Notes: generated by a model from the letters alone, not told the origin. Counted from the stretch's first letter, positions 43,390 through 53,499 are shown. The stretch is 64,000 bases of DNA from Thauera sp. K11 (GCF_002354895.1 NZ_CP023439.1:4030001-4094000); one strand, 5' to 3'. Numbers and translations: made by a program.

Positions 43390-44958
43390 TCAGTCGTGCA
43401 GGATGCCGTACAACCGGCCCCAGTGCTCGTCGAAGATGCCCGGGTCCATCTGCTTCACCCTGTCCATCTTCGGCACGAAGTCCATGTGGGCGAGGATGTC
43501 GCGCTCGATGTCGATGCCCGGCGCCACCTCGAGCAGTTCCATGCCGTGATCCCTGGTGAGCTGGAACACCGCCCGCTCGGTCACGTACAGCACGGTCTGG
43601 CCGACGCTGGCGGCGTAGTGCCCGCTGAAGGTGATCTGCTCGACGTGGTCGAGGAACTTGCGGTTCTTGCCTTCGGTGACGATCTGCAGTTCGCCGTTGC
43701 CTGCCCGGATCTGCAGCCCGCCGGCGGTGAAGGTGCCGCAGAACACCACCTTCTTGGCGTTCTGGGTGATGTTGATGAAGCCGCCGCAGCCTACCGGCCG
43801 GCCGCTGAACTTGCTGACGTTCACATTGCCGTGCACGTCGGTCTGCGCGAGGCCGAGGAAGGCCACGTCCAGCCCGCCGCCGTCGTAGTAGTCGAACTGG
43901 TAGCCGGGGTCGATGGTGGCGTCGGCATTCGTCGCGTGGGCGAAATCCAGCCCGTCGGCCGGGATGCCGCCGATGAGGCCGGTTTCCAGCGTCAGCGCCA
44001 TCAGGTCCTGCACGCCCTCCTCCGCCGCCACCGTGGCGATACCGGCCGGCATGCCGATGCCCAGGTTCACAATGGCGCCGTGGCCGAGTTCCACCGCGGC
44101 GCGGCGCGCGACGATCTTGCGCTCGTCCATCGGCAGTTGGGGCAGCGAATGCACCGGCACGCGGATGTCGCCGGCGAAGGCGCGGTTGTATTGGGTGCCC
44201 ATGGTCTGCATGTGGTTCTCCGGCCGGCCGACGACGACATGGTCGACCAGGATGCCCGGCACCTTGACCTGCTTCGGGTGCAGCGTACCGTTCTGCACCA
44301 CATGCCTGACCTGCGCGATCACGATGCCGCCGTTGCGCCTGGCGGCCTGGGCGATGGAGATCGCCTCGTTGAAGATGCCTTCGTCCTCGACCGTGATGTT
44401 GCCGCTCTCGTCCGCCGTGGTGCCGCGGATCAGCGCCACGTCGATCCGGGGCGCACGGTAGAACAGCCACTGTTCGCCGTCGAAGTCGACCAGTTCGACG
44501 AGATCCTCGGTGGTGGCGGCGTTGACCTTGGCGCCTTCGACGCGCGGATCGACGAAGGTCTCGAGGCCGACCTTGGAGAGCAGGCCGGGACGGCCGGCGG
44601 CCATCTCGCGCGGCAGCACCACCAGCACGCCCTGCGGCAGGTTGTACGCCTCGATCCGGTCGTCCATGATGAGTTTCATCAGGATCGGCCCGCCGACGCC
44701 GAAATGGCCGCCGACGATGCGCTTGATCATGCCCGGATGGGTCAGGTGGTAGATGCCCTTGTCCTTGCCGTTGCCCAGCCCGCAGGCATGCCAGATGGTC
44801 ATGTCGCGCGGGTGGCCGGTGGCCTTGAAGTTTTCGTGGATCGACACGGCCACCTCTTCGGCGAAGCCGGCCAGGCCGACGCCGCTGCAGTAGATCGTGG
44901 CCCCGTCCCTGATCAGCTTGCCCGCCTCGGACGCGGGGATGACTTTCGATTTCGCCAT
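43390..44958 (-). CDS. Acyl-CoA:acetate/3-ketoacid CoA-transferase (family I)
   Basis: A 522-residue protein joining alpha and beta halves of a family I CoA-transferase. The alpha half has GVGLAGFAEEVAVSIHENF and CGLGNGKDKGIYHL. The beta half has the likely catalytic Glu in LMALTLETGLIGGIPADGL, and the late PVGCGGFINITQNAKKVVFCG. It would move CoA between an acyl-CoA and acetate or a keto acid. The position inside a beta-oxidation operon suggests it recycles CoA from a product or activates the substrate. The exact acyl group is unknown. Confidence 0.88.
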   Translation of the reverse strand: MAKSKVIPASEAGKLIRDGATIYCSGVGLAGFAEEVAVSIHENFKATGHPRDMTIWHACGLGNGKDKGIYHLTHPGMIKRIVGGHFGVGGPILMKLIMDDRIEAYNLPQGVLVVLPREMAAGRPGLLSKVGLETFVDPRVEGAKVNAATTEDLVELVDFDGEQWLFYRAPRIDVALIRGTTADESGNITVEDEGIFNEAISIAQAARRNGGIVIAQVRHVVQNGTLHPKQVKVPGILVDHVVVGRPENHMQTMGTQYNRAFAGDIRVPVHSLPQLPMDERKIVARRAAVELGHGAIVNLGIGMPAGIATVAAEEGVQDLMALTLETGLIGGIPADGLDFAHATNADATIDPGYQFDYYDGGGLDVAFLGLAQTDVHGNVNVSKFSGRPVGCGGFINITQNAKKVVFCGTFTAGGLQIRAGNGELQIVTEGKNRKFLDHVEQITFSGHYAASVGQTVLYVTERAVFQLTRDHGMELLEVAPGIDIERDILAHMDFVPKMDRVKQMDPGIFDEHWGRLYGILHD

Positions 44959-45001
44959 GGGTTGGAATCTCCGGTTGATGCGGGACGTGCGCGGCGCCCG
45001 C

Positions 45002-46789
45002 TCAGAAGGCTGCTTCTTCGAAACGGGTCAGCGCACCGCCCGCCTCGCGCACCGTCGCGGCATGGGCCGCGGCCTGCGGGCCGATGGTGGCCATGTAGAA
45101 GCGCGCGAGTTCGACCAGGCTGGCGAGGTAGGCGGCATCGCCCCCGCCGGCGGCGAGCCTCGCGCGCGCGGCGAGCGCGACGCGGCCGAGCTGCCAGCCG
45201 CCGCACACGGTGCCGAGCAGGTGCAGGAAGGGCACCGCGCCGGCGAGCACGTCGGCAAGCTGGTCGCGGCCGTTGGCGAGCATCCAGTCGGCGGCCGATT
45301 CGAGCGCGTCGACGCTGTCGCCGAGGCCGTCGCCGATCTCGGCGAGCCCGCCGGCCTCCAGCGCGGCGGCGGTACCGCGCAGCTCGACGATGAGTTCGCG
45401 CAGCGTGGCGCCGCCTTCGCGCAGGATCTTGCGCCCGACCAGGTCGTTGGCCTGGATGCCGGTGGTGCCTTCGTAGATGGTGATGATGCGGGCGTCGCGG
45501 TAGTACTGCGCGACGCCGGTCTCCTCGACGAAGCCCATGCCGCCGAAGACCTGGACGGCGTCGTCGCAGACGTCGTTGCCGACCTCGGTGCACCAGCCCT
45601 TGGCCACCGGCATCAGCAGGTCGACGTAGCGGCGGCACTTGTCCGCCACCGCGCGGTCGGGGTGGTGGTGCGCGCGGTCGAACCAGCCCGCGGCGGTGTA
45701 GAGCAGCGTGCGCATCGCCATCACGCGGGCGCGCATGGACAGCAGCATGCGCTTGACGTCGGGGTGGTGGATGATGGGCCGGCCCGATTCGCCGGTCACC
45801 GCGTCGCGGCCCTGCACGCGCTCGCGCGCATAGGCCAGCGCGCACTGGTAGGCACGCTCGGCCAGGCCCGCGCCCTGCACGCCGACGCCGAAGCGGGCCT
45901 CGTTCATCATCACGAACATGGTCTCGAGCCCGCGGTTGGGCTCGCCCACCAGCCAGCCGGTGGCGCCGCCGGCGTCGCCGAAGCTCATCGTGCAGGTGGG
46001 GCTGCCGTGGATGCCCATCTTGTGCTCGATGGAGATGCAGCGCACGTCGTTCCTCGCGCCCGGGCTGCCGTCGGCATTCACCAGGTACTTGGGCACGATG
46101 AACAGCGACAAGCCCTTCACGCCGGCCGGCGCGTCGGGCAGGCGGGCCAGCACCAGATGCACGATGTTGGGCGTGAGGCCGTGCTCGCCGTAGGAAATGA
46201 AGATCTTCTGGCCGAACAGCCTGTGGCTGCCGTCGGCCTGCGGTTCGGCGCGGGTGCGGGTGGCGGCGAGGTCGGAGCCGGCCTGCGGTTCTGTGAGGTT
46301 CATCGTGCTGCCCCACTCGCCGCTCACCACCTTGTGCAGCCAGGTCTGCTTCTGCGCCTCGCTGGCGGCGATCAGGAGCGCCTCGGCCTGGCCCTGGTTG
46401 AGGATGGGCAGCATGGCGAAGGCCATGTTGGCCGCGTTCCACATCTCCATCACCGGGGTCGACACCAGCCGGGGCATGCCCTGGCCGCCGAACTCGGCCG
46501 GCAGCGACAGGCCGAGCCAGCCCGCTTCGCGGAACAGGTCGTAGGCCCGCTGCCAGCCGTCGGGCGTGGCCACGCTGCCGTCGTCGTCCAGGCGGCAGCC
46601 CTGCATGTCGCCGTCGCGGTTGATGGGCGCCAGCACGCCGGCGGCGAAACGGCCGGCCTCTTCCAGGATGGCCGCCACCAGGTCGGGCGTCGCCTCGCCG
46701 CAGCCGGGCAGCGCGGCGATCTCGTCGAGGCCGGCGAGTTCGGCCAGGATGAACTGCATGTCCCGGATCGGGGGGGTGTAGTCGATCAT
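45002..46789 (-). CDS. Acyl-CoA dehydrogenase (long, about 600 residues)
   Basis: A 595-residue FAD enzyme with the extra C-terminal domain of the long bacterial class. The core motifs are TLTEPQAGSDLAATRTRA-like (MNLTEPQAGSDLAATR), KIFISYGEHGL and RITIYEGTTGIQANDLV, whose Glu is the expected catalytic base. It introduces the first double bond of beta-oxidation, passing electrons to ETF. An N-terminal extension (IDYTPPIRDMQFILAEL) is typical. It lies 36 bases downstream of the thioesterase gene, which ends at 46826. A GAGGAGACC site precedes the ATG. Confidence 0.92.
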   Translation of the reverse strand: MIDYTPPIRDMQFILAELAGLDEIAALPGCGEATPDLVAAILEEAGRFAAGVLAPINRDGDMQGCRLDDDGSVATPDGWQRAYDLFREAGWLGLSLPAEFGGQGMPRLVSTPVMEMWNAANMAFAMLPILNQGQAEALLIAASEAQKQTWLHKVVSGEWGSTMNLTEPQAGSDLAATRTRAEPQADGSHRLFGQKIFISYGEHGLTPNIVHLVLARLPDAPAGVKGLSLFIVPKYLVNADGSPGARNDVRCISIEHKMGIHGSPTCTMSFGDAGGATGWLVGEPNRGLETMFVMMNEARFGVGVQGAGLAERAYQCALAYARERVQGRDAVTGESGRPIIHHPDVKRMLLSMRARVMAMRTLLYTAAGWFDRAHHHPDRAVADKCRRYVDLLMPVAKGWCTEVGNDVCDDAVQVFGGMGFVEETGVAQYYRDARIITIYEGTTGIQANDLVGRKILREGGATLRELIVELRGTAAALEAGGLAEIGDGLGDSVDALESAADWMLANGRDQLADVLAGAVPFLHLLGTVCGGWQLGRVALAARARLAAGGGDAAYLASLVELARFYMATIGPQAAAHAATVREAGGALTRFEEAAF

Positions 46790-46825
46790 CGGGGTCTCCT
46801 CTCGTTCTTGTCGTAGTTCGGGCGC

Positions 46826-47245
46826 TCAGGCGCAGGCGGCGCGGATGTCGTCCGGGATGGGCACCGCCTTGATGCGCAGCGGATCGTCCGGGTCCCGCGT
46901 GGCGAACACCCGCACCTCGCGCCCCTCGCACAGCACGGTGTCGCCGCGCCGCGCGACGTGGCGCATGACGAAGCTCTTGCCGCGCCATTCCTCGATCCAG
47001 GATTCGATCTCGATGTCCTCGCCGTAGGTGGCCGAATTCCTGAACGTGGCCTGGGCATCGACCAGCGGGGTGCCGATGATGCCGCGCTCGGCCGTCGTCT
47101 CCCGCCAGCTCGGCACGCCGCAGGCGGTGAAGAACTCGCGGCCGGCGGTGTCGAACCACCTGAAGTAGTTGGCGAAGAACACGATCTGCGCCGGATCGCA
47201 GTCGCCGAAGGCGATGCGCATGCGATAGACGTTGCTGCGCGCCAT
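46826..47245 (-). CDS. 4-hydroxybenzoyl-CoA thioesterase family protein
   Basis: A 139-residue hotdog-fold thioesterase. The catalytic Asp lies in IAFGDCDPAQIVFFANYFRW, the signature of the 4-HBT subfamily, with a long helix after it. ESWIEEWRGKSFVMRHVARR follows. It would release CoA from an aryl- or acyl-CoA in the pathway. The gene is 12 bases from the SDR gene, in the same operon. The natural substrate is not shown by sequence. Confidence 0.87.
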   Translation of the reverse strand: MARSNVYRMRIAFGDCDPAQIVFFANYFRWFDTAGREFFTACGVPSWRETTAERGIIGTPLVDAQATFRNSATYGEDIEIESWIEEWRGKSFVMRHVARRGDTVLCEGREVRVFATRDPDDPLRIKAVPIPDDIRAACA

Positions 47246-47257
47246 GCCGGCCGGGCC

Positions 47258-48025
47258 TCAGCGCGCCGCCAGGCGCACCGCGCCGTCGAGGCGGATGGTC
47301 TCGCCGTTGAGCATGACGTTGTCGACGATGGCGAGCACCAGCTTCGCGAACTCGTCGGGTTCGCCCAGGCGCTGCGGGAAAGGCGTGTTCTCGCCCAGCG
47401 ACTTCTGCACCTCCGGCGGCAGGGCGCGCATCATCGGCGTGATGAAGAGGCCCGGGGCGATCGTCACCACGCGGATGCCGAAGCGCGACAGTTCGCGCGC
47501 GACCGGCAGCGTCATCGACACGATGCCGCCCTTTGAAGCGGCATAGGCAGCCTGGCCGACCTGGCCTTCGTAGGCGGCGACCGAGGCGGTGTTGACGATG
47601 ACGCCGCGCTCGCCGTCGGCCTGCGCCTCGCCCTTGCTCATCGCCTCCGCGGCCAGGCGGATCATGTTGAAGGTGCCGACCAGGTTGATCTGGATGGACA
47701 GGCTGAAATCGGCCAGCGGCTGCGGCCCGTCCTTGCCCAGCACCTTGCCGGCGTTGCCGATGCCGGCGCAGTTGACCAGGCCCTGCAGCCCGCCGAAGCG
47801 GGCCACGGCGAGGTCGACCGCCGCCTTCGCGTCCGCCTCGTCGGCGACGTTGGTGCGGTTGAATGCGGCGCGCGCGCCCAGCTCGCCCGCGAGCTTTTCG
47901 CCCTGCTCCACGTTCAGGTCCGCGATGACCACGTTGGCGCCCGCGCCGTGCAGCGCGCGCGCGGTCGATTCGCCCAGCCCCGACGCGCCGCCGGTGACGA
48001 TGAAAGTGCTGCCTTCGAACTTCAT
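47258..48025 (-). CDS. SDR family 3-hydroxyacyl-CoA dehydrogenase
   Basis: A 255-residue short-chain dehydrogenase. The NAD-binding motif is [15 protein letters not shown], an [10 protein letters not shown] strand follows, and the active Tyr and Lys lie in [12 protein letters not shown]. The block [16 protein letters not shown] places it with the type 2 (HSD17B10-like) 3-hydroxyacyl-CoA dehydrogenases. It should oxidise the beta-hydroxy intermediate. It lies between thiolase and thioesterase genes on one strand, as expected for a beta-oxidation operon. Confidence 0.9.
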   Translation of the reverse strand: MKFEGSTFIVTGGASGLGESTARALHGAGANVVIADLNVEQGEKLAGELGARAAFNRTNVADEADAKAAVDLAVARFGGLQGLVNCAGIGNAGKVLGKDGPQPLADFSLSIQINLVGTFNMIRLAAEAMSKGEAQADGERGVIVNTASVAAYEGQVGQAAYAASKGGIVSMTLPVARELSRFGIRVVTIAPGLFITPMMRALPPEVQKSLGENTPFPQRLGEPDEFAKLVLAIVDNVMLNGETIRLDGAVRLAAR

Positions 48026-48050
48026 GGGAATCTCCTCTCCGTATCCGGGT

Positions 48051-49307
48051 TCAAGCCGCGTTCTCGACGATCACCGCCACGCCCTGGCCACCGCCGGCGC
48101 AGGCCGACGACACGCCGTACTGCAGGCCGGCCTCGCGCGCGGCGCGCGCGACCGTGTGGGTGAGGCGCACGCCCGATGCGCCGAGCGGATGGCCGATCGC
48201 GATCGCGCCGCCATGCACGTTGACGCGCTCGCGGTCCAGCCCCAGCTCGCGCTCGCAGGCGAGGTACTGGGCGCCGAAGGCTTCGTTGATCTCGATGCGG
48301 CCGATGTCGCCGACGGCGATGCCCGCCTTCTTCGCCGCGGCGCGGATCGCCGGCGCCGGACCGATGCCCATGATCTCGGGCGGCACCGCCGCCGCCGCGC
48401 CGGCGACGATGCGGGCGAGCGGGCGCAGGCCGTGGGCGCGCACCCAGTCGCCGCGGGCGACGATGACCGCCGCCGCGCCGTCGACGATGGCCGAGCTGTT
48501 GCCGCCGGTCTGTACGCCGCCGAAGGCGGGCTTGAGCTTCTGCAGGGTTTCGTAGGGCGTGGGTCGCACGTGGCCGTCGCGCTCGCAGCGCTCGGCGCGG
48601 TCGGCGAGCTTGATGCCGCGCGGCTTGTAGCCCTCCAGTTCCCAGGTGGCGTTGGCCACGGCGCTGACTTCGGCGGCGAACCAGCCGGCGTCCCAGGCCG
48701 CCGCCGCGCGGGCGAAGCTCTGCGCGGCGAAGCGGTCGACCTCTTCGCGGCCGATGCCGTAGCGCACCGCCAGGTTCTCGGCGGTGCCGCCCATGCCGAC
48801 CCCGGGCGCGGTATCCAGCGTGGCTTCCCACAGGAAGTCCTTGAACTCCACCTGCCCCATGCGGAAACCCGCGCGGTGCGTATAGGCGGCCACCGGGTTG
48901 CGCGACATCGATTCGGCGCCGACGCACAGCACCACGCCGGCCTTGCCCAGCGTGATCTGGTCGGCGGCGGTCAGGATGGTCTCGAAGCCGGTGCAGCACA
49001 GGCGCTGTACCAGCAGCGCCGGCACGTTCGGATTCACGCCCGAATACAGGCCGATGTGGCGCGGCAGGAAGTAGGCGTCGAAGCTCGCCTGCGCCATGTT
49101 GCCGGCGACGATGGCGTCGACCTCGGACGCAGGGATGCCGCTGGTGTCGAACAGCGAACGGGCGGCGGCGATGCCAAGGTCGGTGGGCGACACGTCGCGC
49201 AGCACGCCGTTGTAGTCGGCGAAGGGGGTGCGCTGGCCGGCGACCAGCCAGATGTCGTCGTAGGCGGCGGCCAATGCGGCGGCCTCGGAAGCGGCGAAAT
49301 TGTTCAT
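48051..49307 (-). CDS. Thiolase (acetyl-CoA acyltransferase)
   Basis: A 418-residue thiolase. The nucleophilic Cys lies at about residue 104 in [13 protein letters not shown], where CCTG replaces the usual CGSG or CASG. The remaining motifs are [28 protein letters not shown] and [12 protein letters not shown] with the catalytic His and second Cys. It cleaves a 3-ketoacyl-CoA to acetyl-CoA and a shortened acyl-CoA. The double Cys is worth noting but does not remove the nucleophile. It is followed by the SDR gene after 25 bases. Confidence 0.92.
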   Translation of the reverse strand: MNNFAASEAAALAAAYDDIWLVAGQRTPFADYNGVLRDVSPTDLGIAAARSLFDTSGIPASEVDAIVAGNMAQASFDAYFLPRHIGLYSGVNPNVPALLVQRLCCTGFETILTAADQITLGKAGVVLCVGAESMSRNPVAAYTHRAGFRMGQVEFKDFLWEATLDTAPGVGMGGTAENLAVRYGIGREEVDRFAAQSFARAAAAWDAGWFAAEVSAVANATWELEGYKPRGIKLADRAERCERDGHVRPTPYETLQKLKPAFGGVQTGGNSSAIVDGAAAVIVARGDWVRAHGLRPLARIVAGAAAAVPPEIMGIGPAPAIRAAAKKAGIAVGDIGRIEINEAFGAQYLACERELGLDRERVNVHGGAIAIGHPLGASGVRLTHTVARAAREAGLQYGVSSACAGGGQGVAVIVENAA

Positions 49308-49359
49308 TGCGGGTCTCGATGTCGTGGATCGGCTGTGTGGGCGCTCGCGGCGGAGCGGC

Positions 49360-50130
49360 TCACTGGCGGGGGCCCTGGCCCCTGCGCTGCAGGAAGTGGC
49401 CGATGCGCTCGGCGACCTCGGGGCTGGTCTGGGCGAGCGCGGCGGTCAGCGATTCGACGAAGAAGCCGTCGTCGCTGGACATGTTGTCGATGCGGGCGAT
49501 GGCGGTGACCATCGCCCAGTTCGCCATGGGCGCGTTCTCGGCCACGCGGCGCGCCAGTTCCTGCGCCTTGGCCAGGCTCTCGCCGGCGCCCGTGACGTAG
49601 TGCGACAGGCCGAGGCGCTGGCCTTCCTCGGCGTTCAGGACGCGGCCGGTCAGCATCATTTCGCACATGCGTCCGGCGCCGACGATCCTCGCCACCCGCA
49701 CCGAGGCGCCGCCGCCGACGAAGATGCCGTGGCGGCCTTCGGGCAACTGGTAGATGGTGTCGGGCTCGGCCACGCGGATGTGGGTGGCGGTCGCCAGTTC
49801 CAGGCCGCCGCCGATCACCGCGCCCTGCATCGCGGCGATCACCGGAATGCCGCCATTCTGGATGCGGCCGAAGATGCGGTGCCAGGTCTGCGAATGCAGC
49901 ATGGTGCCGAAGGCGTCGCGGTGCTGGTGCTCGGACAGGTCCAGGCCGGCGCAGAAGTGCTCGCCCTCGCCGGCGAGGATGATGGCGCGCGTGCCCTCGG
50001 GCGTGGCCGCCAGCGCCGCCTCGAGCGCGGCCAGCAGCCGGTCGCTGATGGCGTTGCGCTTGGCCGGGCGCGCCAGCGTGATGGTGTAGACGCCGTCGGC
50101 CGACGACGTCTTGACGAGTTGTTCACTCAT
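49360..50130 (-). CDS. Enoyl-CoA hydratase/isomerase family protein
   Basis: A 256-residue crotonase. Oxyanion and acidic sites are visible: EGEHFCAGLDLSEHQ, MQGAVIGGGLELATATHI with the conserved Glu, and YQLPEGRHGIFVGGG. It should hydrate the enoyl-CoA. Relatives in hydroxycinnamate pathways can instead do hydration and retro-aldol cleavage (feruloyl-CoA hydratase/lyase). The thiolase and SDR next door favour full beta-oxidation. ATG 50130 starts MSEQLVKTSSADG; the open frame upstream reads into the ligase gene's antiphase and is not real. Confidence 0.9.
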   Translation of the reverse strand: MSEQLVKTSSADGVYTITLARPAKRNAISDRLLAALEAALAATPEGTRAIILAGEGEHFCAGLDLSEHQHRDAFGTMLHSQTWHRIFGRIQNGGIPVIAAMQGAVIGGGLELATATHIRVAEPDTIYQLPEGRHGIFVGGGASVRVARIVGAGRMCEMMLTGRVLNAEEGQRLGLSHYVTGAGESLAKAQELARRVAENAPMANWAMVTAIARIDNMSSDDGFFVESLTAALAQTSPEVAERIGHFLQRRGQGPRQ

Positions 50131-50153
50131 GGCTGTTTCCTCGCGTGTTTCTG

Positions 50154-52022
50154 TCACACCGCGGCATGGACGGTGATGACGGTCTTGTCGAGCACGTCGG
50201 CGTGCAGGAACTCGACCAGGTCTGCGCGGCGCGTGAGCACCATGCGCTGGTTGATGTAGCCCTTGTCGGTGATCTCGCCGGCCTCGGGGGAGGGCGGTTC
50301 GGCCATCAGGATCGCGCGCGTCGGGTAGGTGGACGATCCACCGCCCTTCTTCATCATCGCCGCCAGGCCTTGCGCCACCCGGCTGCGGATGGCCGGGTTC
50401 AGCAGCAGATCGACGATGTCGGCGTCCGGCGGCAGGTGCGGGCACATGTGCCGGCATTCGGGAACGTTGGGGAAGATCAGGAAGCCGATCTCGTCGCGGT
50501 TGTGGCCGGTGACGACGATGTCCTGCGCGATCGGCGACATCGCGTCGATGCCCGCCACGCGCAGCGAGCCCACGTGCACCCAGGTGCCGGTCAGCAGCTT
50601 GAAGTCCTCGCCGACGCGCCCGTCATAGACCAGGCCGCGCTCGGGGCGCTCCGCGTCGACGAACTCGACGGCGTCGCCGATCATGTAGAAGCCTTCGTCG
50701 TCGAAGGACTTTTCCGTCAGATCGGGCTGCTTCCAGTAGCCGGGAAAGACGTTCGGCCCGCGCACCCGCACCTCCAGCTTGTCGTGCGAGGGCACCAGCT
50801 TGAGTTCGGTGCCGGGGATGGGCACGCCGATCACGCCGGAGCGGATCGCCTGGAAGTGGCAGTCGGTGGCCAGCGGCGCGGTCTCGGTCGAGCCCCAGGA
50901 CGACACCATGGGCACGCGCACGCCTATCGTCGCTTCCGACAGCTCCTCGAGGTCGGCCCACAGGTGCTGCGGCAGCGCGGCGCCGGCGTAGAGGATCACC
51001 TGCAGCCGGCGGAAGAAGCTTTCGCGCAGCACGGCGTCGTCGCGCAGGTGCGGCACCAGCATGTCGTAGGCGCGCGGCACGCTGAAGTACAGCGTGGGCG
51101 AGATCTCGCGCAGGTTGCGCAGCGTCTTCTCGAGCAGGGCCGGCGTGGGCTTGCCGTCGTCGATGTAGAGGGTGCCGCCCCAGCGCAGGATGAGGTTGAA
51201 GTCGTGGTTGCCGCCGAAGGTGTGGCTCCACGGCAGCCATTCGCACATCACCGGCCGGTTCTGCGCCAGGAAGGGCCACAGCAGGGCCTTGGATTCCTGG
51301 TTGGAACACATCATGCGCTGGGTGTTGATCACCGCCTTCGGCGTGCCGACCGAGCCGGAGGTGAACAGGAACTTCGCGATGGTGTCGGGGGTGAGGCGGG
51401 CGAACGCCGCCATCACCGCCGCCTCGTCGCCGTGCGCCTCGATGGCGGCCATCGGCAGCGTCCCGGGCTGCGGCGCGCTGCGGCTGCCGGAGACGACGAC
51501 CCCGTCGTGCAGGTCGGCCACGGCGTCGATCGCCGCCCGGAAGCGCTCGACCGGGTCGGCATAGATCACCCCCGGCCGCAGCAGTTCGATGTTGCCGCGC
51601 AGCTTGCCGAAGTCCTTCGACATCAGCGAATTGCCCGGCGAGATCGGCGACACCGGCACGCCGACATGCATCGCCGCCAGCGCCAGCAGCGCATGCTCGA
51701 TCGAGTTGTCCGACAGGACGACGACCGGCCGCTCCGCGGACAGGTTCTGCCCCAGCAGCCAGGTCGCGATCGCCACGACGCGGCGGCGGGCTTCGCCGTA
51801 GCTCAGCCTGTCCCATTCGCCGGCGGCGTTGCGTTCGGCCAGGAACAGTTCGTCGGGCTGGACCCGCGCCCAGTGCTCCAGCCAGTCGCCGACGCAGCGC
51901 GCATAGCCGTCGGGGAGGGGAATCCCCGAACGCAGGATGCGCTCCCCGTTCGCCCGGTGCTCGATGACCAGGTCCGGCTCGGCGAACATGCGGTCGATGT
52001 CGCGGATGATTTCTTCATTCAT
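50154..52022 (-). CDS. AMP-forming acyl/aryl-CoA ligase (feruloyl-CoA synthase-like)
   Basis: A 622-residue adenylating enzyme. The P-loop FLFTSGSVGTPKAVINT lies at about residues 224-240, with WLPWSHTFGGNHDFN, SSWGSTETAPLATDCHF and YDGRVGEDFKLLTG further on. The last motif reads GEDFKL instead of the common GxxFKxxG form and is as in feruloyl-CoA synthases. It would activate a phenylpropanoid-type acid to its CoA ester as the first step of the operon's pathway. ATG 52022 has AAAGGAGGGGACG upstream. As read, the frame also joins the binding protein gene upstream, but only because of a frameshift there. Confidence 0.88.
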   Translation of the reverse strand: MNEEIIRDIDRMFAEPDLVIEHRANGERILRSGIPLPDGYARCVGDWLEHWARVQPDELFLAERNAAGEWDRLSYGEARRRVVAIATWLLGQNLSAERPVVVLSDNSIEHALLALAAMHVGVPVSPISPGNSLMSKDFGKLRGNIELLRPGVIYADPVERFRAAIDAVADLHDGVVVSGSRSAPQPGTLPMAAIEAHGDEAAVMAAFARLTPDTIAKFLFTSGSVGTPKAVINTQRMMCSNQESKALLWPFLAQNRPVMCEWLPWSHTFGGNHDFNLILRWGGTLYIDDGKPTPALLEKTLRNLREISPTLYFSVPRAYDMLVPHLRDDAVLRESFFRRLQVILYAGAALPQHLWADLEELSEATIGVRVPMVSSWGSTETAPLATDCHFQAIRSGVIGVPIPGTELKLVPSHDKLEVRVRGPNVFPGYWKQPDLTEKSFDDEGFYMIGDAVEFVDAERPERGLVYDGRVGEDFKLLTGTWVHVGSLRVAGIDAMSPIAQDIVVTGHNRDEIGFLIFPNVPECRHMCPHLPPDADIVDLLLNPAIRSRVAQGLAAMMKKGGGSSTYPTRAILMAEPPSPEAGEITDKGYINQRMVLTRRADLVEFLHADVLDKTVITVHAAV

Positions 52023-52059
52023 GGCGTCCCCTCCTTTCTCTTTTGTCCGCGCAGCCGGC

Positions 52060-53198
52060 TTACTTCGCGACCAGCTTGTAGGCGCCGTTCTCGATGCGCA
52101 CCAGCACGCGCGAACGCGCGTCGAGGCCGAAATGGTCCGCGGGGTCATGTTGAACACCCCATGCACGCCGACGACTTCCTTGTTCGATTCGATCGCGTTG
52201 CGCAGCGCGGCGCGGAACTCCGGCGTGCCCGGCCTGGCCTTCGCCAGTGCGGCCGGCACGGCGGCCTCGATCACGCGGAAGGCGTCGGCCGCGTAGCCGG
52301 CGAAGGACGAGAAGCTGCCGGCGCCGAACTGGGCCTCGTATTTCTTCACGAACGTCTGGCCGGCGCCCTTGGACGGATGGCTGTCGGGCAACTGGTCGAC
52401 CACCACCACCGGCCCCACCGGGATGATCGTGCCTTCGGCCGCCTTGCCGGCGACGTTCAGGAAAGCCTGGCCGGTGACCGCGTGGGTCTGGTAGATCTGG
52501 CCCTTGTAGCCGCGCTCGGAGAGCGCCGTCTGCGGCAGCGCCGCCGGACTGCCGGAGCCGACCACCAGGATGGCGTCGGGCTTGGCCGCGGTGAGCTTCA
52601 GCACCTGCCCGGTCACCGAGGTGTCGGTGCGGTTGTAGCGCTCGACCGGCCCGAGCTTGATGCCGGCGGCCCCGGCCTGCTTCGTCACCGCGTTCAGCCA
52701 GTCCTCGCCGTAGGCGTCGGAGAAGCCGATGAAGCCCAGCGTCTTCACGCCCCTGGCCTTCATGTGGTCGATCAGGGCGCCGGCCATCACGCCGTTCTGC
52801 TGCGGCGCGCGGAAGACCCATTCGTTGCGGTCGGCGGGCAGGGCGACAGGGCTCATCGTCACCAGCGGCGTCCTGGATTCGTGGGCGACCTCGGCGATGG
52901 CGGCGGTGGCCGGCGTGCCGGACGAGCCGATCAGCACGTCGACCTTGTCCTCGGACACGAAGCGGCGCGCGTTCTTGGTTCCCAGGGTGGGATCGGTGGC
53001 GTCGTCCAGCACGATCAGCCGGACCTTCTCCCCGCCGATCTCGGCGGGCATCAGGGTGAACGCGTTCTTTTCCGGAATCCCCAGCATGGCGGCCGGGCCG
53101 GTCGCCGACAGCGAAACGCCGATGGTGATCTCGGCCAGCGCCGCCGAGCTGGCGGCAAGCGTGACGGACAGGGCGACGGCAAGCTTGGTGAGCTTCAT
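52060..53198 (-). pseudogene. LivK-type ABC binding protein 1 with a C-terminal frameshift
   Basis: A periplasmic binding protein of the type I (LivK/Leu-Ile-Val) family, about 379 residues when restored. It has a signal peptide (ending SAALAEI), SATGPAAMLGIPEKNAF, and YGEDWLNAVTKQAG. One base is missing at about 52140-52144. As a result the expected ending (PADHFGLDARSRVLVRIENG in the other frame) is lost. The shifted frame instead runs straight into the ligase gene, giving an apparent 1014-residue fusion. Its likely partner is the livH-livMG-livF block in the same operon. A real mutation would lose about 25 residues; a sequencing error is equally possible. Confidence 0.85.
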
Positions 53199-53290
53199 GT
53201 TTCCTCCAGGTGGTGATGGTCTCGTCGATTCGCCTGCTCCGGCGATCGACCGGGTGTTTCGGTATTGCCGAACAACTCTTGTGGAGCGGA

Positions 53291-53319
53291 AGATAATGGT
53301 CGACTAACTACCTTGTCAA
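53291..53319 (-). promoter_or_regulatory. Strong sigma70-like promoter of the catabolic operon
   Basis: On the minus strand TTGACA (53314-53319), exactly 17 bases, then TTATCT (53291-53296). It lies 93 bases upstream of the binding protein start. The gap 53199-53499 holds no gene but is AT-rich. Direct repeats CTTGT-CAAACA-CTTGT overlap the -35 box and could be an operator for the divergent TetR-type regulator. Confidence 0.72.
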
Positions 53320-53499
53320 ACACTTGTTCAATTAATTTATTCTATGCACTATCCAGGATGAGAGCCTTACCATCCGGAGAAATGAGGCAAACTTGCGCCC
53401 GTCCGATCCGCCGCCCCGCTCTTCGGGGCGAACGGCGCGGAACGGGCGGCCGGGCGGCAGCCGCCGCCCGAATGCAGGTTTCATGAAAAGTCGCACCGA

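Noticed and set aside
49360..50457. Longer enoyl-CoA hydratase start at 50457
   Set aside because: The extra N-terminal codons are the ligase gene read in another phase; the family starts near MSEQLVKTSSADG at 50130.
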